Shown piece by piece: positions 9,651 through 18,498 of a stretch of DNA of 64,000 bases. The stretch comes from an uncultured Flavobacteriaceae bacterium (GTDB lineage Bacteria > Bacteroidota > Bacteroidia > Flavobacteriales > Flavobacteriaceae). Location: the NCBI GenBank assembly GCA_943789305.1, contig CALSTP010000001.1, forward strand, positions 782,178 to 846,177, in the 5' to 3' direction. Position 1 is the stretch's first letter. Each line of letters starts with the position of its first letter. The notes below the pieces were generated by a model. The model worked only from the letters and a program-made list of their open reading frames with translations. It was not told where the DNA came from and ran no database searches. Both the position numbers and the translations under genes were made by a program.

Positions 9651-10328
9651 ATGAAAACCACAGTTATTGCAGTTGATGGATTTGCCTCAACTGGAAAAAG
9701 TACTTTATCGAAACACTTGGCAGACGCACTCGGTTTCACTTATATTGACACAGGATATATGTACAGGGCTGTCACTTATTTCGCTCTTAAAAATGCTTTT
9801 ATAAATGAGCAGGGCATTGAAGAAGATGCATTTAAGAAAGCTTTACATAAAACTAGTTTTAGTTGGAGTAAGGATAAATCTTCAAAGACAATGTTTTTCA
9901 ATGGTTCTTCTTATGGAGACGAGTTGAGAACTCTTGAGGTTTCCTCTTGGGTAAGTAAAGTAGCAGGATTGGGTTTTGTTCGAGATCATTTAGTTTATCA
10001 ACAACGTATTTTATCTCAACTTGGAAGCGTGGTTATGGATGGTCGTGATATTGGTACGGTTGTTTTTCCAGATGCAGATTTTAAATTCTTTTTGATTGCT
10101 GATGCTGAAGTTCGTGCCAAACGACGTTATGATGAATTGAGAGCTAAAGGCGAAGAAGTGGTTTTAGAAGATATTTTAAAGAACGTAATAGACCGAGATC
10201 ATCAAGACAGTACTCGACTTATTTCTCCCCTAAAAAAAGCAGAAGATGCTTTGGAAATTGATACCACTAACTTTTCTATTGAAACGGTTCTAGATCATAT
10301 GTTTTCTGTAATTAATCCTAAAGCTTAA
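9651..10328 (+). CDS. cmk: Cytidylate kinase
   Basis: 225 residues. The P-loop GFASTGKSTLSK opens the protein, with DTGYMYRAVTYFAL for nucleotide binding and GRDIGTVVFPDAD for catalysis. It phosphorylates CMP and dCMP with ATP. An RAKRRYDEL lid follows. In many bacteria cmk lies directly upstream of rpsA, as here, but a separate promoter and a 281-base gap separate them. Confidence 0.95.
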   Translation: MKTTVIAVDGFASTGKSTLSKHLADALGFTYIDTGYMYRAVTYFALKNAFINEQGIEEDAFKKALHKTSFSWSKDKSSKTMFFNGSSYGDELRTLEVSSWVSKVAGLGFVRDHLVYQQRILSQLGSVVMDGRDIGTVVFPDADFKFFLIADAEVRAKRRYDELRAKGEEVVLEDILKNVIDRDHQDSTRLISPLKKAEDALEIDTTNFSIETVLDHMFSVINPKA

Positions 10329-10470
10329 AAGCAAGAAGCTAGTTTCTTTTGATTGTAATGAATATTTCAAATTCATAATTTTTTCAATTACACATCAATA
10401 GACTTCCAAGAAATTAAGGTAACAACATCTTTATTAAAAAAAGAAACCCTATAAAATCTCACTCTTGACT

Positions 10471-10500
10471 TTGTCTATCAATAGATTATCCCTACATTTG
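10471..10500 (+). promoter_or_regulatory. rpsA promoter
   Basis: TTG at 10471 and TACATTTG at 10493-10500 are separated by 19 bases, matching the Bacteroidota TTG-n19-TAnnTTTG promoter. It would give an untranslated leader of about 100 bases, long enough for autoregulation by S1. Confidence 0.75.
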
Positions 10501-10609
10501 CGCACTCTTATGATTAAGTAGAACGAGAGATCTAAAAAAAATTAAGAACAACTTCTGTGTGTTTACATTTAAAGTTCTATAAAACAACAGGATACAAATT
10601 TTATCGGCA

Positions 10610-12430
10610 ATGGCTGAAGAAAACAACACTCCGCAAGAGGCAACAGAGCAAACTGCTCCACAAGATGCCCAAGCGCAACCAACTGCAAATAATGCAGAGG
10701 ATTTTTTATCAAATTTTAATTGGCATAATTACGAAGAGGGAATCGATGTAATTGAAGATGCTCAATTGTTAGAATTTGAAACCTTAGTAAAAGAAAATTT
10801 CGTAGACACAGCAGACGAAGATGTGATTGAAGGAACGGTTGTCTTTATGACCGACCGTGAAGCAATCATCGACATCAACGCAAAATCAGAAGGAGTTATT
10901 TCTCTCAACGAATTCCGTTACAATCAAGACCTTAAGGTTGGAGATAAAGTAGAGGTAATCGTAGATACTCGTGAAGACAGAACAGGGCAATTGATACTTT
11001 CTCACCGTAAAGCCCGTGTGATTAAGGCATGGGATCGCGTTAACAATGCACATGACACAGGAGAAATCGTAAACGGTTTTGTGAAATGCAGAACTAAAGG
11101 AGGAATGATTGTAGATGTTTTTGGAATCGAAGCATTCTTGCCTGGATCTCAAATTGATGTAAAGCCAATTCGCGACTACGATCAGTACGTTAATAAAACA
11201 ATGGAATTCAAGGTTGTTAAAATTAACCAAGAATTCAAAAACGTTGTTGTATCTCACAAAGCGTTGATTGAAGCTGATATTGAAGAGCAGAAAAAAGAAA
11301 TCATTGGACAACTTGAAAAAGGTCAAGTTCTGGAAGGAACAGTTAAAAATATCACTTCATACGGAGTATTTATAGACCTTGGAGGTGTAGATGGATTAAT
11401 TCACATCACAGATCTTTCTTGGAGCCGAATTAATCACCCGAATGAGATTTTAGAGTTGGATCAAAAACTCAATGTGGTAATTTTAGACTTTGATGATAAC
11501 AAATCCAGAATTCAACTAGGATTAAAACAATTGAGCGCTCATCCATGGGATCAATTGGGAGACACCATAAAAGAAGGTGAAAAAGTCAAAGGTAAAGTAG
11601 TTGTAATCGCAGATTATGGTGCATTTATCGAAATTGAGGACGGAGTTGAAGGCTTGATTCACGTTTCAGAAATGTCTTGGTCAACCCACTTGCGTTCGGC
11701 TCAAGATTTTGTGAAAGTTGGAGACGAGGTAGAAGCAGTGATTTTAACATTAGATCGCGAAACCCGTAAAATGTCTCTTGGGATAAAGCAATTAACTCAA
11801 GATCCTTGGACGGATATTACATCTAAGTATCCGATACAATCTAAGCATTCAGGTATTGTAAGAAACTTTACAAACTTTGGAGTATTTATTGAACTAGAAG
11901 AAGGAATTGATGGTCTAGTTTATATTTCAGATTTATCTTGGACTAAGAAAGTAAAACACCCGTCAGAAATTTTGACAGTTGGAGATACAATCGAGGTTAT
12001 TGTACTAGAATTGGATGTTGAAGGACGTAAATTAAGTCTAGGTCACAAACAAACTATGGATAACCCATGGAATAAATACGAGACTGAATTTGCCGTTGAC
12101 ACAACGCACAAGGCTCAATTAACCGAAATCGTTGACAAAGGAGCAACCATTAACTTCAACGAGCATGTTACTGCTTTTGTACCTTCGCGTCATCTTGAAA
12201 AAGAGGATGGGACTAAACTTGGTCTTGGAGAAGATACAACCTTTAAAGTTATTGAGTTCAATAAAGAATTTAAGCGTGTAGTTGTCTCTCATACTACATT
12301 ATTCAAAGAAGAAGAGCGTAATAACATACGTAAAGCAACTAAGAAAATGGCAGCAAGTAACTCTGAAAAGACTACTCTTGGAGATTTAGATGCTTTAGCA
12401 GATTTGAAACAAAAGATGGAAGGAAAATAA
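10610..12430 (+). CDS. rpsA: 30S ribosomal protein S1
   Basis: 606 residues with six successive S1 RNA-binding domains, recognisable by repeated GVFI(D/E)L and DGL(I/V)(H/Y)ISDLSW blocks, for example near residues 250, 335 and 420. The N-terminus is an acidic and Gln/Ala-rich extension (TPQEATEQTAPQDAQAQ) before the first domain. In bacteria S1 binds the ribosome and mRNA leaders; it may matter for start selection here, where Shine-Dalgarno sequences are rare. It has its own promoter and a strong terminator, so it is probably monocistronic. Confidence 0.97.
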   Translation: MAEENNTPQEATEQTAPQDAQAQPTANNAEDFLSNFNWHNYEEGIDVIEDAQLLEFETLVKENFVDTADEDVIEGTVVFMTDREAIIDINAKSEGVISLNEFRYNQDLKVGDKVEVIVDTREDRTGQLILSHRKARVIKAWDRVNNAHDTGEIVNGFVKCRTKGGMIVDVFGIEAFLPGSQIDVKPIRDYDQYVNKTMEFKVVKINQEFKNVVVSHKALIEADIEEQKKEIIGQLEKGQVLEGTVKNITSYGVFIDLGGVDGLIHITDLSWSRINHPNEILELDQKLNVVILDFDDNKSRIQLGLKQLSAHPWDQLGDTIKEGEKVKGKVVVIADYGAFIEIEDGVEGLIHVSEMSWSTHLRSAQDFVKVGDEVEAVILTLDRETRKMSLGIKQLTQDPWTDITSKYPIQSKHSGIVRNFTNFGVFIELEEGIDGLVYISDLSWTKKVKHPSEILTVGDTIEVIVLELDVEGRKLSLGHKQTMDNPWNKYETEFAVDTTHKAQLTEIVDKGATINFNEHVTAFVPSRHLEKEDGTKLGLGEDTTFKVIEFNKEFKRVVVSHTTLFKEEERNNIRKATKKMAASNSEKTTLGDLDALADLKQKMEGK

Positions 12431-12448
12431 TTTTTTATATAATACCTT

Positions 12449-12483
12449 AAAAAACCCTCTTTGTAAAATGAGGGTTTTTTTTA
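12449..12483 (+). terminator. Intrinsic terminator of rpsA
   Basis: A nine-base stem, AAAACCCTC and GAGGGTTTT, encloses a ten-base loop. It ends in a run of T and lies about 20 bases after the rpsA stop. Confidence 0.88.
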
Positions 12484-12517
12484 TGTCCATAAATCAAGAT
12501 CACTAGATAAAAAATAA

Positions 12518-12525
12518 TATTTTTG
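12518..12525 (+). promoter_or_regulatory. Probable -7 element for the pyrR operon
   Basis: TATTTTTG fits TAnnTTTG, 17 bases before the pyrR ATG. If it is used, the leader is too short to hold a PyrR-responsive attenuator. Confidence 0.5.
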
Positions 12526-12542
12526 TAAATAAAACTAAAGGC

Positions 12543-13088
12543 ATGCAGCCCAAGCTTCTTCTTAACGAGCATCAAATAGACATCCTCTTACATCGTCTTG
12601 CTTGCCAATTGATTGAGAAGCACCTAGATTTTTCAAATACAGTATTGATAGGTCTTCAACCCAGAGGAGCCTTTGTTTTAGATCGATTAATTACTTTACT
12701 TAAAACAAATTATGGAGTAGAAGATGTTGCATTCGGGAAGCTTGATACTACTTTTTTTCGAGATGATTTTAGAAGAAGTGATAAACCCCATGCAGCGAAT
12801 ACGATGCAGATGAACGTTCTTGTTGAAGATAAATATATTGTTTTTATTGATGATGTTTTATATACTGGTCGAAGCATTCGAGCAGCCTTAACTGCCATTG
12901 AGTCTTTTGGTCGCCCAAAAGAAATAGAACTTTTGACTCTGATTGATCGAAGATTCAGTCGTCACCTTCCCATTCAACCAGATTATGTTGGTAGACAAAT
13001 AGATTCTTTGCAAAATGATAAAGTAGAGGTGAAGTGGAAAGAATTAACAGACGAAGACGCTGTCTACTTGATTAAAGAAACCTTATGA
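12543..13088 (+). CDS. pyrR: PyrR bifunctional protein / uracil phosphoribosyltransferase
   Basis: 181 residues of the type I phosphoribosyltransferase fold. The PRPP-binding loop is FIDDVLYTGRSIRAAL around residues 100-115. In Firmicutes PyrR binds mRNA and attenuates pyr genes, and it has weak UPRTase activity. Here the likely promoter leaves only a short leader without a terminator hairpin, so the enzymatic role is more probable than attenuation. It overlaps pyrB by 4 bases, which suggests coupled translation. Confidence 0.93.
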   Translation: MQPKLLLNEHQIDILLHRLACQLIEKHLDFSNTVLIGLQPRGAFVLDRLITLLKTNYGVEDVAFGKLDTTFFRDDFRRSDKPHAANTMQMNVLVEDKYIVFIDDVLYTGRSIRAALTAIESFGRPKEIELLTLIDRRFSRHLPIQPDYVGRQIDSLQNDKVEVKWKELTDEDAVYLIKETL

Positions 13089-14023
13089 GTCAATTAAGTG
13101 TAAAACATTTACTGGGAATCAAGTATTTAAATGAAAATGATCTTCATTTGATTTTCGAGACTGCCGATCATTTCAAAGAGGTAATCAACCGTAAAATAAA
13201 AAAAGTTCCTACACTGAGAGATGTAACAATTGCTAATCTTTTCTTTGAGAATAGTACTCGAACCAAACTGTCTTTTGAATTGGCCGAAAAACGTTTAAGT
13301 GCAGACGTAATTAATTTTTCAGCTGCACAATCCTCAGTAAAAAAAGGAGAAACTCTTATCGATACCGTAAACAATATTTTGGCAATGAAGGTAGATATGA
13401 TTGTTATGCGTCATCCCAACCCAGGTGCAGCATCCTTTTTATCCAAGAATGTTGATGCCTGCATTATTAATGCAGGGGATGGAACACACGAACATCCCTC
13501 TCAAGCCTTATTGGATGCCTTTTCAATTCGTGAAAAATTTGGTGAGATTGCTGGCAAAAAAATTGCCATTATAGGAGATATTTTACATTCTCGGGTAGCA
13601 CTATCTAATATTTTTGCACTAAAAAAATTAGGCGCAGAGGTTAAGTTATGTGGCCCCAAAAGTTTGTTACCTAAACATATTGAATCTTTAGGAGTAACCG
13701 TAGAACTGGACATTAAAAAGACACTCCAGTGGTGTGATGCTGCTAATATTTTGAGAGTTCAGAATGAGCGAATGGATAAAAGTTACTTTCCTTCTATTAG
13801 AGAATATACTCAGCTTTATGGTCTTGGACTTCCGCTTCTTAAAAGCTTAAATAAAGAAATTGTTATTTTACATCCCGGTCCCATTAATAGAGGTGTAGAA
13901 ATAAGTTCAGAAGTAGCCGATTCAGATCAAGCTATAATTTTAGACCAAGTAGAAAATGGAGTAGCCATCCGTATGGCAATAATCTATCTCTTGGCTTCAA
14001 AAATAATGACACCTTCAGTATGA
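13085..14023 (+). CDS. pyrB: Aspartate carbamoyltransferase catalytic subunit
   Basis: 312 residues. The carbamoyl-phosphate motif STRTKLSFELA is near residue 57, the HPSQALLDA motif is present, and HPGPINRG lies near residue 260. It joins carbamoyl phosphate and aspartate in the committed step of pyrimidine synthesis. No regulatory pyrI follows. The end overlaps the next start by 4 bases. Confidence 0.96.
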   Translation: MSQLSVKHLLGIKYLNENDLHLIFETADHFKEVINRKIKKVPTLRDVTIANLFFENSTRTKLSFELAEKRLSADVINFSAAQSSVKKGETLIDTVNNILAMKVDMIVMRHPNPGAASFLSKNVDACIINAGDGTHEHPSQALLDAFSIREKFGEIAGKKIAIIGDILHSRVALSNIFALKKLGAEVKLCGPKSLLPKHIESLGVTVELDIKKTLQWCDAANILRVQNERMDKSYFPSIREYTQLYGLGLPLLKSLNKEIVILHPGPINRGVEISSEVADSDQAIILDQVENGVAIRMAIIYLLASKIMTPSV

Positions 14024-14349
14024 TCATTAAAAATGAAAATAATACAATTGAATTTCAACTCACTAAGGTAGATATCTCCAAACCTGAAACCTTTTGTCAA
14101 TCCCATAAAAAAAAAATAGGAACTGCTGATGTTGTTTTTGATTGCCTGAAACTTTCTTTTTTAGATAAACATATGAAAGCATTAAATTCAATTTTTAACA
14201 CTTTAAAAACAAAGAATCAAAGCTTTGTTTTTGTGGCAACTCCTGAACAATTTAATTCAGTTCCAGAGTCTTTGATTGTTGTCCCAACCCTACAAGAGGC
14301 ACACGATTTCATAGAATTTGAACGAATTCAACGCGATCTAGGATTTTAG
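14020..14349 (+). CDS. STAS-like small protein in the pyrB-rnz operon
   Basis: 109 residues of alternating strands and helices. The pattern of a central D-V-V-F-D-C-L strand, a helix, a KNQSFVFVA strand and a late LIVVPTLQEAHDFIEFERI helix resembles STAS (anti-sigma antagonist-like) domains. No phosphorylatable serine is obvious. It overlaps pyrB by 4 bases and ends 4 bases before rnz, so it is firmly in that operon. Its function is unknown; the position suggests a link with RNase Z or nucleotide status. Confidence 0.7.
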   Translation: MIIKNENNTIEFQLTKVDISKPETFCQSHKKKIGTADVVFDCLKLSFLDKHMKALNSIFNTLKTKNQSFVFVATPEQFNSVPESLIVVPTLQEAHDFIEFERIQRDLGF

Positions 14350-14353
14350 ACAT

Positions 14354-15259
14354 ATGGAGTTAACTATTCTAGGTTGTCACGCTGCAACACCTCGTAAAAA
14401 AGCTCAAACTACTTCTCAGTTGCTCGAAGTAAAAGGACATTTGATTCTTATTGATTGTGGGGAAGGAACTCAAATGCAACTGCGAAAATTAGGGGTTAAA
14501 TTTGCTCGTATCCGTCATATTTTTATTTCTCACCTTCACGGGGATCACTTTTATGGTTTAATCGGTCTAATAAGTACCTTTCGTTTATTAGGAAGAGAAG
14601 CAGAATTGCATATCTATGGCCCTAAGGGTATTAAGGAAATAATTACACTGCAATTGAAATATGCCAAATCATGGACCGACTATCCTTTGTATTTTCATGA
14701 ATTAGATGCTTCTGATTCTGTTGTGCTTTTTGAAGATGATAAAATTAAGGTTTCCACTATACCTCTAGATCATCGAGTTTATACAAATGGATTTCTTTTT
14801 GAAGAAAAAAAAGGTTTACGCAAAATAAATGTAGAGGCTACAAAAACTTTTGGTGTTGAGGTTTGTGATATGAAAAACCTTAAAGCTGGAAAAGACTTTG
14901 TTGATTCAACCGAAAAATTGATTCCTAATTCAAGCTTGACTTTTGATCCAGAACCCTCAAAATCCTATGCTTTTTGTAGTGATACAGCATACAAAGAAGA
15001 CATTGTGTCAATAATTAAAAATGTAACCTTTTTATACCACGAATCTACTTTTTTGAAGAACCACCTCGATTTAGCCATTAAAACCAAACATAGCACTGCA
15101 GAACAAGCAGGTAAAATTGCAGCTATGGCTAATGCCAAAGGTCTAATTTTAGGACACTATTCTAGCCGATACGGTGATTTGAATTCCTTTTTAGATGAAG
15201 CAAAAGGGTTTTTTGAAAATGTTCATTTAGCAGAGGACGGTAAATCTTTTAAAATTTAA
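14354..15259 (+). CDS. rnz: Ribonuclease Z
   Basis: 301 residues of the metallo-beta-lactamase fold. The zinc motif H-L-H-G-D-H lies at residues 62-67. Further ligands are in FCSDTAY, the H in LYHESTF and the GHYSSRY motif near the C-terminus. It cleaves the 3' trailer of tRNA precursors. This activity is needed here because the three tRNA genes in the window do not encode CCA. Confidence 0.95.
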   Translation: MELTILGCHAATPRKKAQTTSQLLEVKGHLILIDCGEGTQMQLRKLGVKFARIRHIFISHLHGDHFYGLIGLISTFRLLGREAELHIYGPKGIKEIITLQLKYAKSWTDYPLYFHELDASDSVVLFEDDKIKVSTIPLDHRVYTNGFLFEEKKGLRKINVEATKTFGVEVCDMKNLKAGKDFVDSTEKLIPNSSLTFDPEPSKSYAFCSDTAYKEDIVSIIKNVTFLYHESTFLKNHLDLAIKTKHSTAEQAGKIAAMANAKGLILGHYSSRYGDLNSFLDEAKGFFENVHLAEDGKSFKI

Positions 15260-15290
15260 TTTTCTTTTAAGGTTATTGTACCTTGCACTT

Positions 15291-15944
15291 ATGAAAGAAG
15301 AAAAAGATCTTGGGTCGTTGCGAAAATCATACGAGAAAAACACCTTGAATGATGACATTAAATCAATAAATCCAATTGACTTGTTTCAAGATTGGTTTGC
15401 TGCTGCCGACAAACACACCGAGATAGAGGAAGCAAATGCTATGACTTTAGTAACCTTAGAATTAGATGGTTTTCCAAGGGGACGTATCGTATTGTTAAAA
15501 CAATTCAGTGAAGCAGGATTTGTTTTTTACACGAACTACAATAGCAATAAAGGTAAGGCTATTGATGCTTTTGATAAAGTTGGACTAACTTTTTTTTGGC
15601 CTGAGATGGAACGTCAAGTTTTAATTAAAGGCAAGGCTCAAAAAGTAGCTAAAGAAACTTCGGACACTTATTTTTATTCTCGCCCCAAGGGGAGTCAAAT
15701 AGGTGCAATTGTATCTCCACAAAGTGATCCTATTGAAAATCGAGATTTTTTAGAAAACAGATTGGATAAGTTAGAAGTACTTTATGAACATGAAGCCCCT
15801 AAACGACCTGATCATTGGGGAGGTTATCTCATTGTTCCTAATTCTATTGAATTTTGGCAAGGAAGACCGAATCGCCTTCATGACCGAATTGAATTTATAC
15901 AAGAACAACATAAAAGCTGGACTGCAAAACGATTAGCTCCTTAA
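15291..15944 (+). CDS. pdxH: Pyridoxamine 5'-phosphate oxidase
   Basis: 217 residues. FMN-binding motifs RGRIVLLKQF-like, FYTNYNSNKG and the C-terminal EFWQGRPNRLHDRI are all present. It makes pyridoxal phosphate, the cofactor of gene products nearby such as thrC. The start MKEEKDLG is preferred over an ATG five codons upstream because it matches the family N-terminus. It follows rnz by 31 bases. Confidence 0.95.
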   Translation: MKEEKDLGSLRKSYEKNTLNDDIKSINPIDLFQDWFAAADKHTEIEEANAMTLVTLELDGFPRGRIVLLKQFSEAGFVFYTNYNSNKGKAIDAFDKVGLTFFWPEMERQVLIKGKAQKVAKETSDTYFYSRPKGSQIGAIVSPQSDPIENRDFLENRLDKLEVLYEHEAPKRPDHWGGYLIVPNSIEFWQGRPNRLHDRIEFIQEQHKSWTAKRLAP

Positions 15945-15946
15945 AA

Positions 15947-16432
15947 ATGAAGAAATTAATTTTTTTAAGGCATGCTAAATCTTCATGGGAAGAACCTGTT
16001 TTGGATAGAAACCGTTCTCTTTCATCAAAAGGAATTAAGGCAATTCAAAAGGTTGCTCTTCATTGGGAAGAACTTTTTAGCGAGGCTGAATTGATTTTAA
16101 CCAGCCCGGCTAACCGAGCTTTGAACACCGCTACAATCCTGGCTCATACAATTGGTTATGATCTTCAAAAAATTCGAATAAATGAAGAACTTTATACTTT
16201 TAACCCCAAGGAGTTGATTACTTTCATCAAAAAAATAGATAACGCATTATCGAATATCATCATTGTAGGACACAATCCTGCCTTTTCTGAGGTATCTCAA
16301 AAATTATCAATGAATAGTGCTCCTGCCCTAAGAACATCTTGTTGGACTCAACTCACTTTTCAAACAATCAAATGGTCTTCTATTGAACATGGAACATCAA
16401 TTAGTGGATCACGTAAATCTTTAAATGTTTAA
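15947..16432 (+). CDS. SixA-like histidine phosphatase
   Basis: 161 residues of the histidine phosphatase superfamily. The N-terminal LIFLRHAKSSW contains the R-H motif with nucleophile His9, and the second catalytic His is in VGHNPAFSE. This subgroup includes SixA, which dephosphorylates phosphohistidine on proteins. It starts 2 bases after pdxH and its stop overlaps the ppk1 start (TAATG). The position before ppk1 suggests a role in phosphate metabolism. Confidence 0.85.
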   Translation: MKKLIFLRHAKSSWEEPVLDRNRSLSSKGIKAIQKVALHWEELFSEAELILTSPANRALNTATILAHTIGYDLQKIRINEELYTFNPKELITFIKKIDNALSNIIIVGHNPAFSEVSQKLSMNSAPALRTSCWTQLTFQTIKWSSIEHGTSISGSRKSLNV

Positions 16433-18498
16433 TGAGAGAACAACAAACTAAAAAATTCGTCAATCGAGAAATAAGCTGGTTAGATTTCAACGCTAGAGTA
16501 TTACAAGAAGCCTCCGAAGAATCAGTCCCTTTGATTGAGCGACTCAGATTTTTAGGTATTTTTTCAAATAACTTAGATGAATTTTTTCAGGTTCGTTTTG
16601 CTACAGTTAAACGTATTTCACAATCAGATTTAACCGGAAAGAAAGCCTTGGGAGGGATTGTTGCAACTGAATTGCTCGAGGAAATAACCGTTATTGTTAT
16701 TGATCAACAACGCAAAAGTTTGTCTATTCTTAAAGACATTGAAAAAAAACTTTCAGAAGAGAATATAATTTTTTTAAACGAAAAAGAAGTTAGTCCACAT
16801 CAAGAAAAGTTTTTAAATGATTTTTTTAACCAAAATGTAGGACCAGCTTTGGTTACTGTAATTCTTCATGATGAAATACAGGATTTCAGCGACAATAAAG
16901 CTTTTTTAGTAATTACATTGGATACTATTGAAAAGGGACAATCAAAACCTTTATACGCACTTATAGAGATACCCAAGCAGCTGGATCGTTTTGTAGTATT
17001 GCCAAAAGAGGGAGATTTACAATATGTAATGCTGTTAGACGATCTAATCCGCTATAATTTTCATACGATCTTCAATATGTTTGATTATAGTTCGATTGTA
17101 GCTCATATGGTGAAAATTACCCGAGATGCTGAATTGGATTTAGAGGAAGATGTAGGCAAAAGCTATGTTGAAAAAATAATGAACAGTGTAAAGGATAGAA
17201 TGATTGGAGACCCTGTTCGTTTGGTTTATGACAAAGGAATTCCAAAAAAGACTCTTAATTTTATTATGAAAAAACTTGGAATTGGAACTACAGATAGTCT
17301 AATTCCGGGGGGAAAATATCATCACAGAAGAGACTATATGAATTTCCCTAGCCTAGATCGAAAAGACTTAATGTATCCCGAAGTAACTCCATTACCCATA
17401 AAGGACTTAAATCTCAATACAAACATATTAAGTTCAATTGCACAAAAGGATTTTTTACTTTACGCGCCATACCATAATTATGCTTATGTTATTAAGTTTT
17501 TACGAGAAGTAGCTTTAGACCCAAAGGTTAAAACTATAAAAATTACTCTGTATCGTTTATCTAACAACTCTCAAGTAGTGAGTTCTCTAATTAATGCAGC
17601 TAAGAATGGTAAAAAGGTAACGGTTCAAATTGAATTGCAAGCACGATTTGATGAAGAAAACAACATTATTTTTGCAGAACGACTCGAGGCTGCTGGAGTT
17701 CAATTAATCTTTGGAGTTCCCGGCTTAAAAGTTCACACTAAAATATGTTTGATTGAACGTGAAGAAGATAAAAAATTAAAAAAATATGGTTTTATTAGTA
17801 CAGGTAATTTTAATGAAACCACCGCTAAGGTATACACCGATTATACCCTATTTACTTCGCATCAAAAAATATTGAAAGATGTTGGTAAAGTATTTGGTTT
17901 TTTTGAAGTTAACTACAAAATCAAAACTTATAAGCATCTAATAGTATCTCCCCATTATACGGCTACAGTTTTAAATCGCTTGATTGAGAATGAAATTGAA
18001 AATGCACAATTAGGGAAAGCAGCTAAAATCAAATTAAAGCTAAATAGCATTACTAATTATAAGGTCATCAATAAGCTCTATGAAGCCAGTCAAGCAGGAG
18101 TAGAAATTCATATGATTGTTCGTGGGATTTGTTGTTTAATCCCAGGAATCAAGGGAGTAAGTGATAATATTCAGGTAATTAGTATAATAGATAAATATTT
18201 AGAACACCCAAGAGTTTATATTTTTGAAAATGGTGGCGACCCAAAAATGTATATTTCATCAGCTGATTTGATGACCCGTAATATTGAAAACCGAGTAGAG
18301 GTAGCCTGCCCTATTTATGATCTTGATCTTCAAAAACAATTGTTAGACACCTTTATGATTAGTTGGAATGATAATGTGAAAGCTAGATTAATTAATGGAT
18401 CTATTCAGAACGAATTTAAGAAGTCAAAAGAGCATCCCTTTCGATCACAATGGAAATTGCATGAATATTTTAAAGTACGTTTAGATAATGAAAGTTAA
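16432..18498 (+). CDS. ppk1: Polyphosphate kinase 1
   Basis: 688 residues, normal for PPK1. It has an N-terminal helical domain starting FVNREISWLDFNARVL and two phospholipase D-like catalytic domains. The autophosphorylated histidine is H435 in VHTKICLIERE, followed by ISTGNFNETTAKVYTDY. It polymerises the gamma-phosphate of ATP into polyphosphate. It overlaps the sixA-like gene by 1 base and the ppx gene by 11 bases, so synthesis and breakdown enzymes are coupled. Confidence 0.97.
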   Translation: MREQQTKKFVNREISWLDFNARVLQEASEESVPLIERLRFLGIFSNNLDEFFQVRFATVKRISQSDLTGKKALGGIVATELLEEITVIVIDQQRKSLSILKDIEKKLSEENIIFLNEKEVSPHQEKFLNDFFNQNVGPALVTVILHDEIQDFSDNKAFLVITLDTIEKGQSKPLYALIEIPKQLDRFVVLPKEGDLQYVMLLDDLIRYNFHTIFNMFDYSSIVAHMVKITRDAELDLEEDVGKSYVEKIMNSVKDRMIGDPVRLVYDKGIPKKTLNFIMKKLGIGTTDSLIPGGKYHHRRDYMNFPSLDRKDLMYPEVTPLPIKDLNLNTNILSSIAQKDFLLYAPYHNYAYVIKFLREVALDPKVKTIKITLYRLSNNSQVVSSLINAAKNGKKVTVQIELQARFDEENNIIFAERLEAAGVQLIFGVPGLKVHTKICLIEREEDKKLKKYGFISTGNFNETTAKVYTDYTLFTSHQKILKDVGKVFGFFEVNYKIKTYKHLIVSPHYTATVLNRLIENEIENAQLGKAAKIKLKLNSITNYKVINKLYEASQAGVEIHMIVRGICCLIPGIKGVSDNIQVISIIDKYLEHPRVYIFENGGDPKMYISSADLMTRNIENRVEVACPIYDLDLQKQLLDTFMISWNDNVKARLINGSIQNEFKKSKEHPFRSQWKLHEYFKVRLDNES

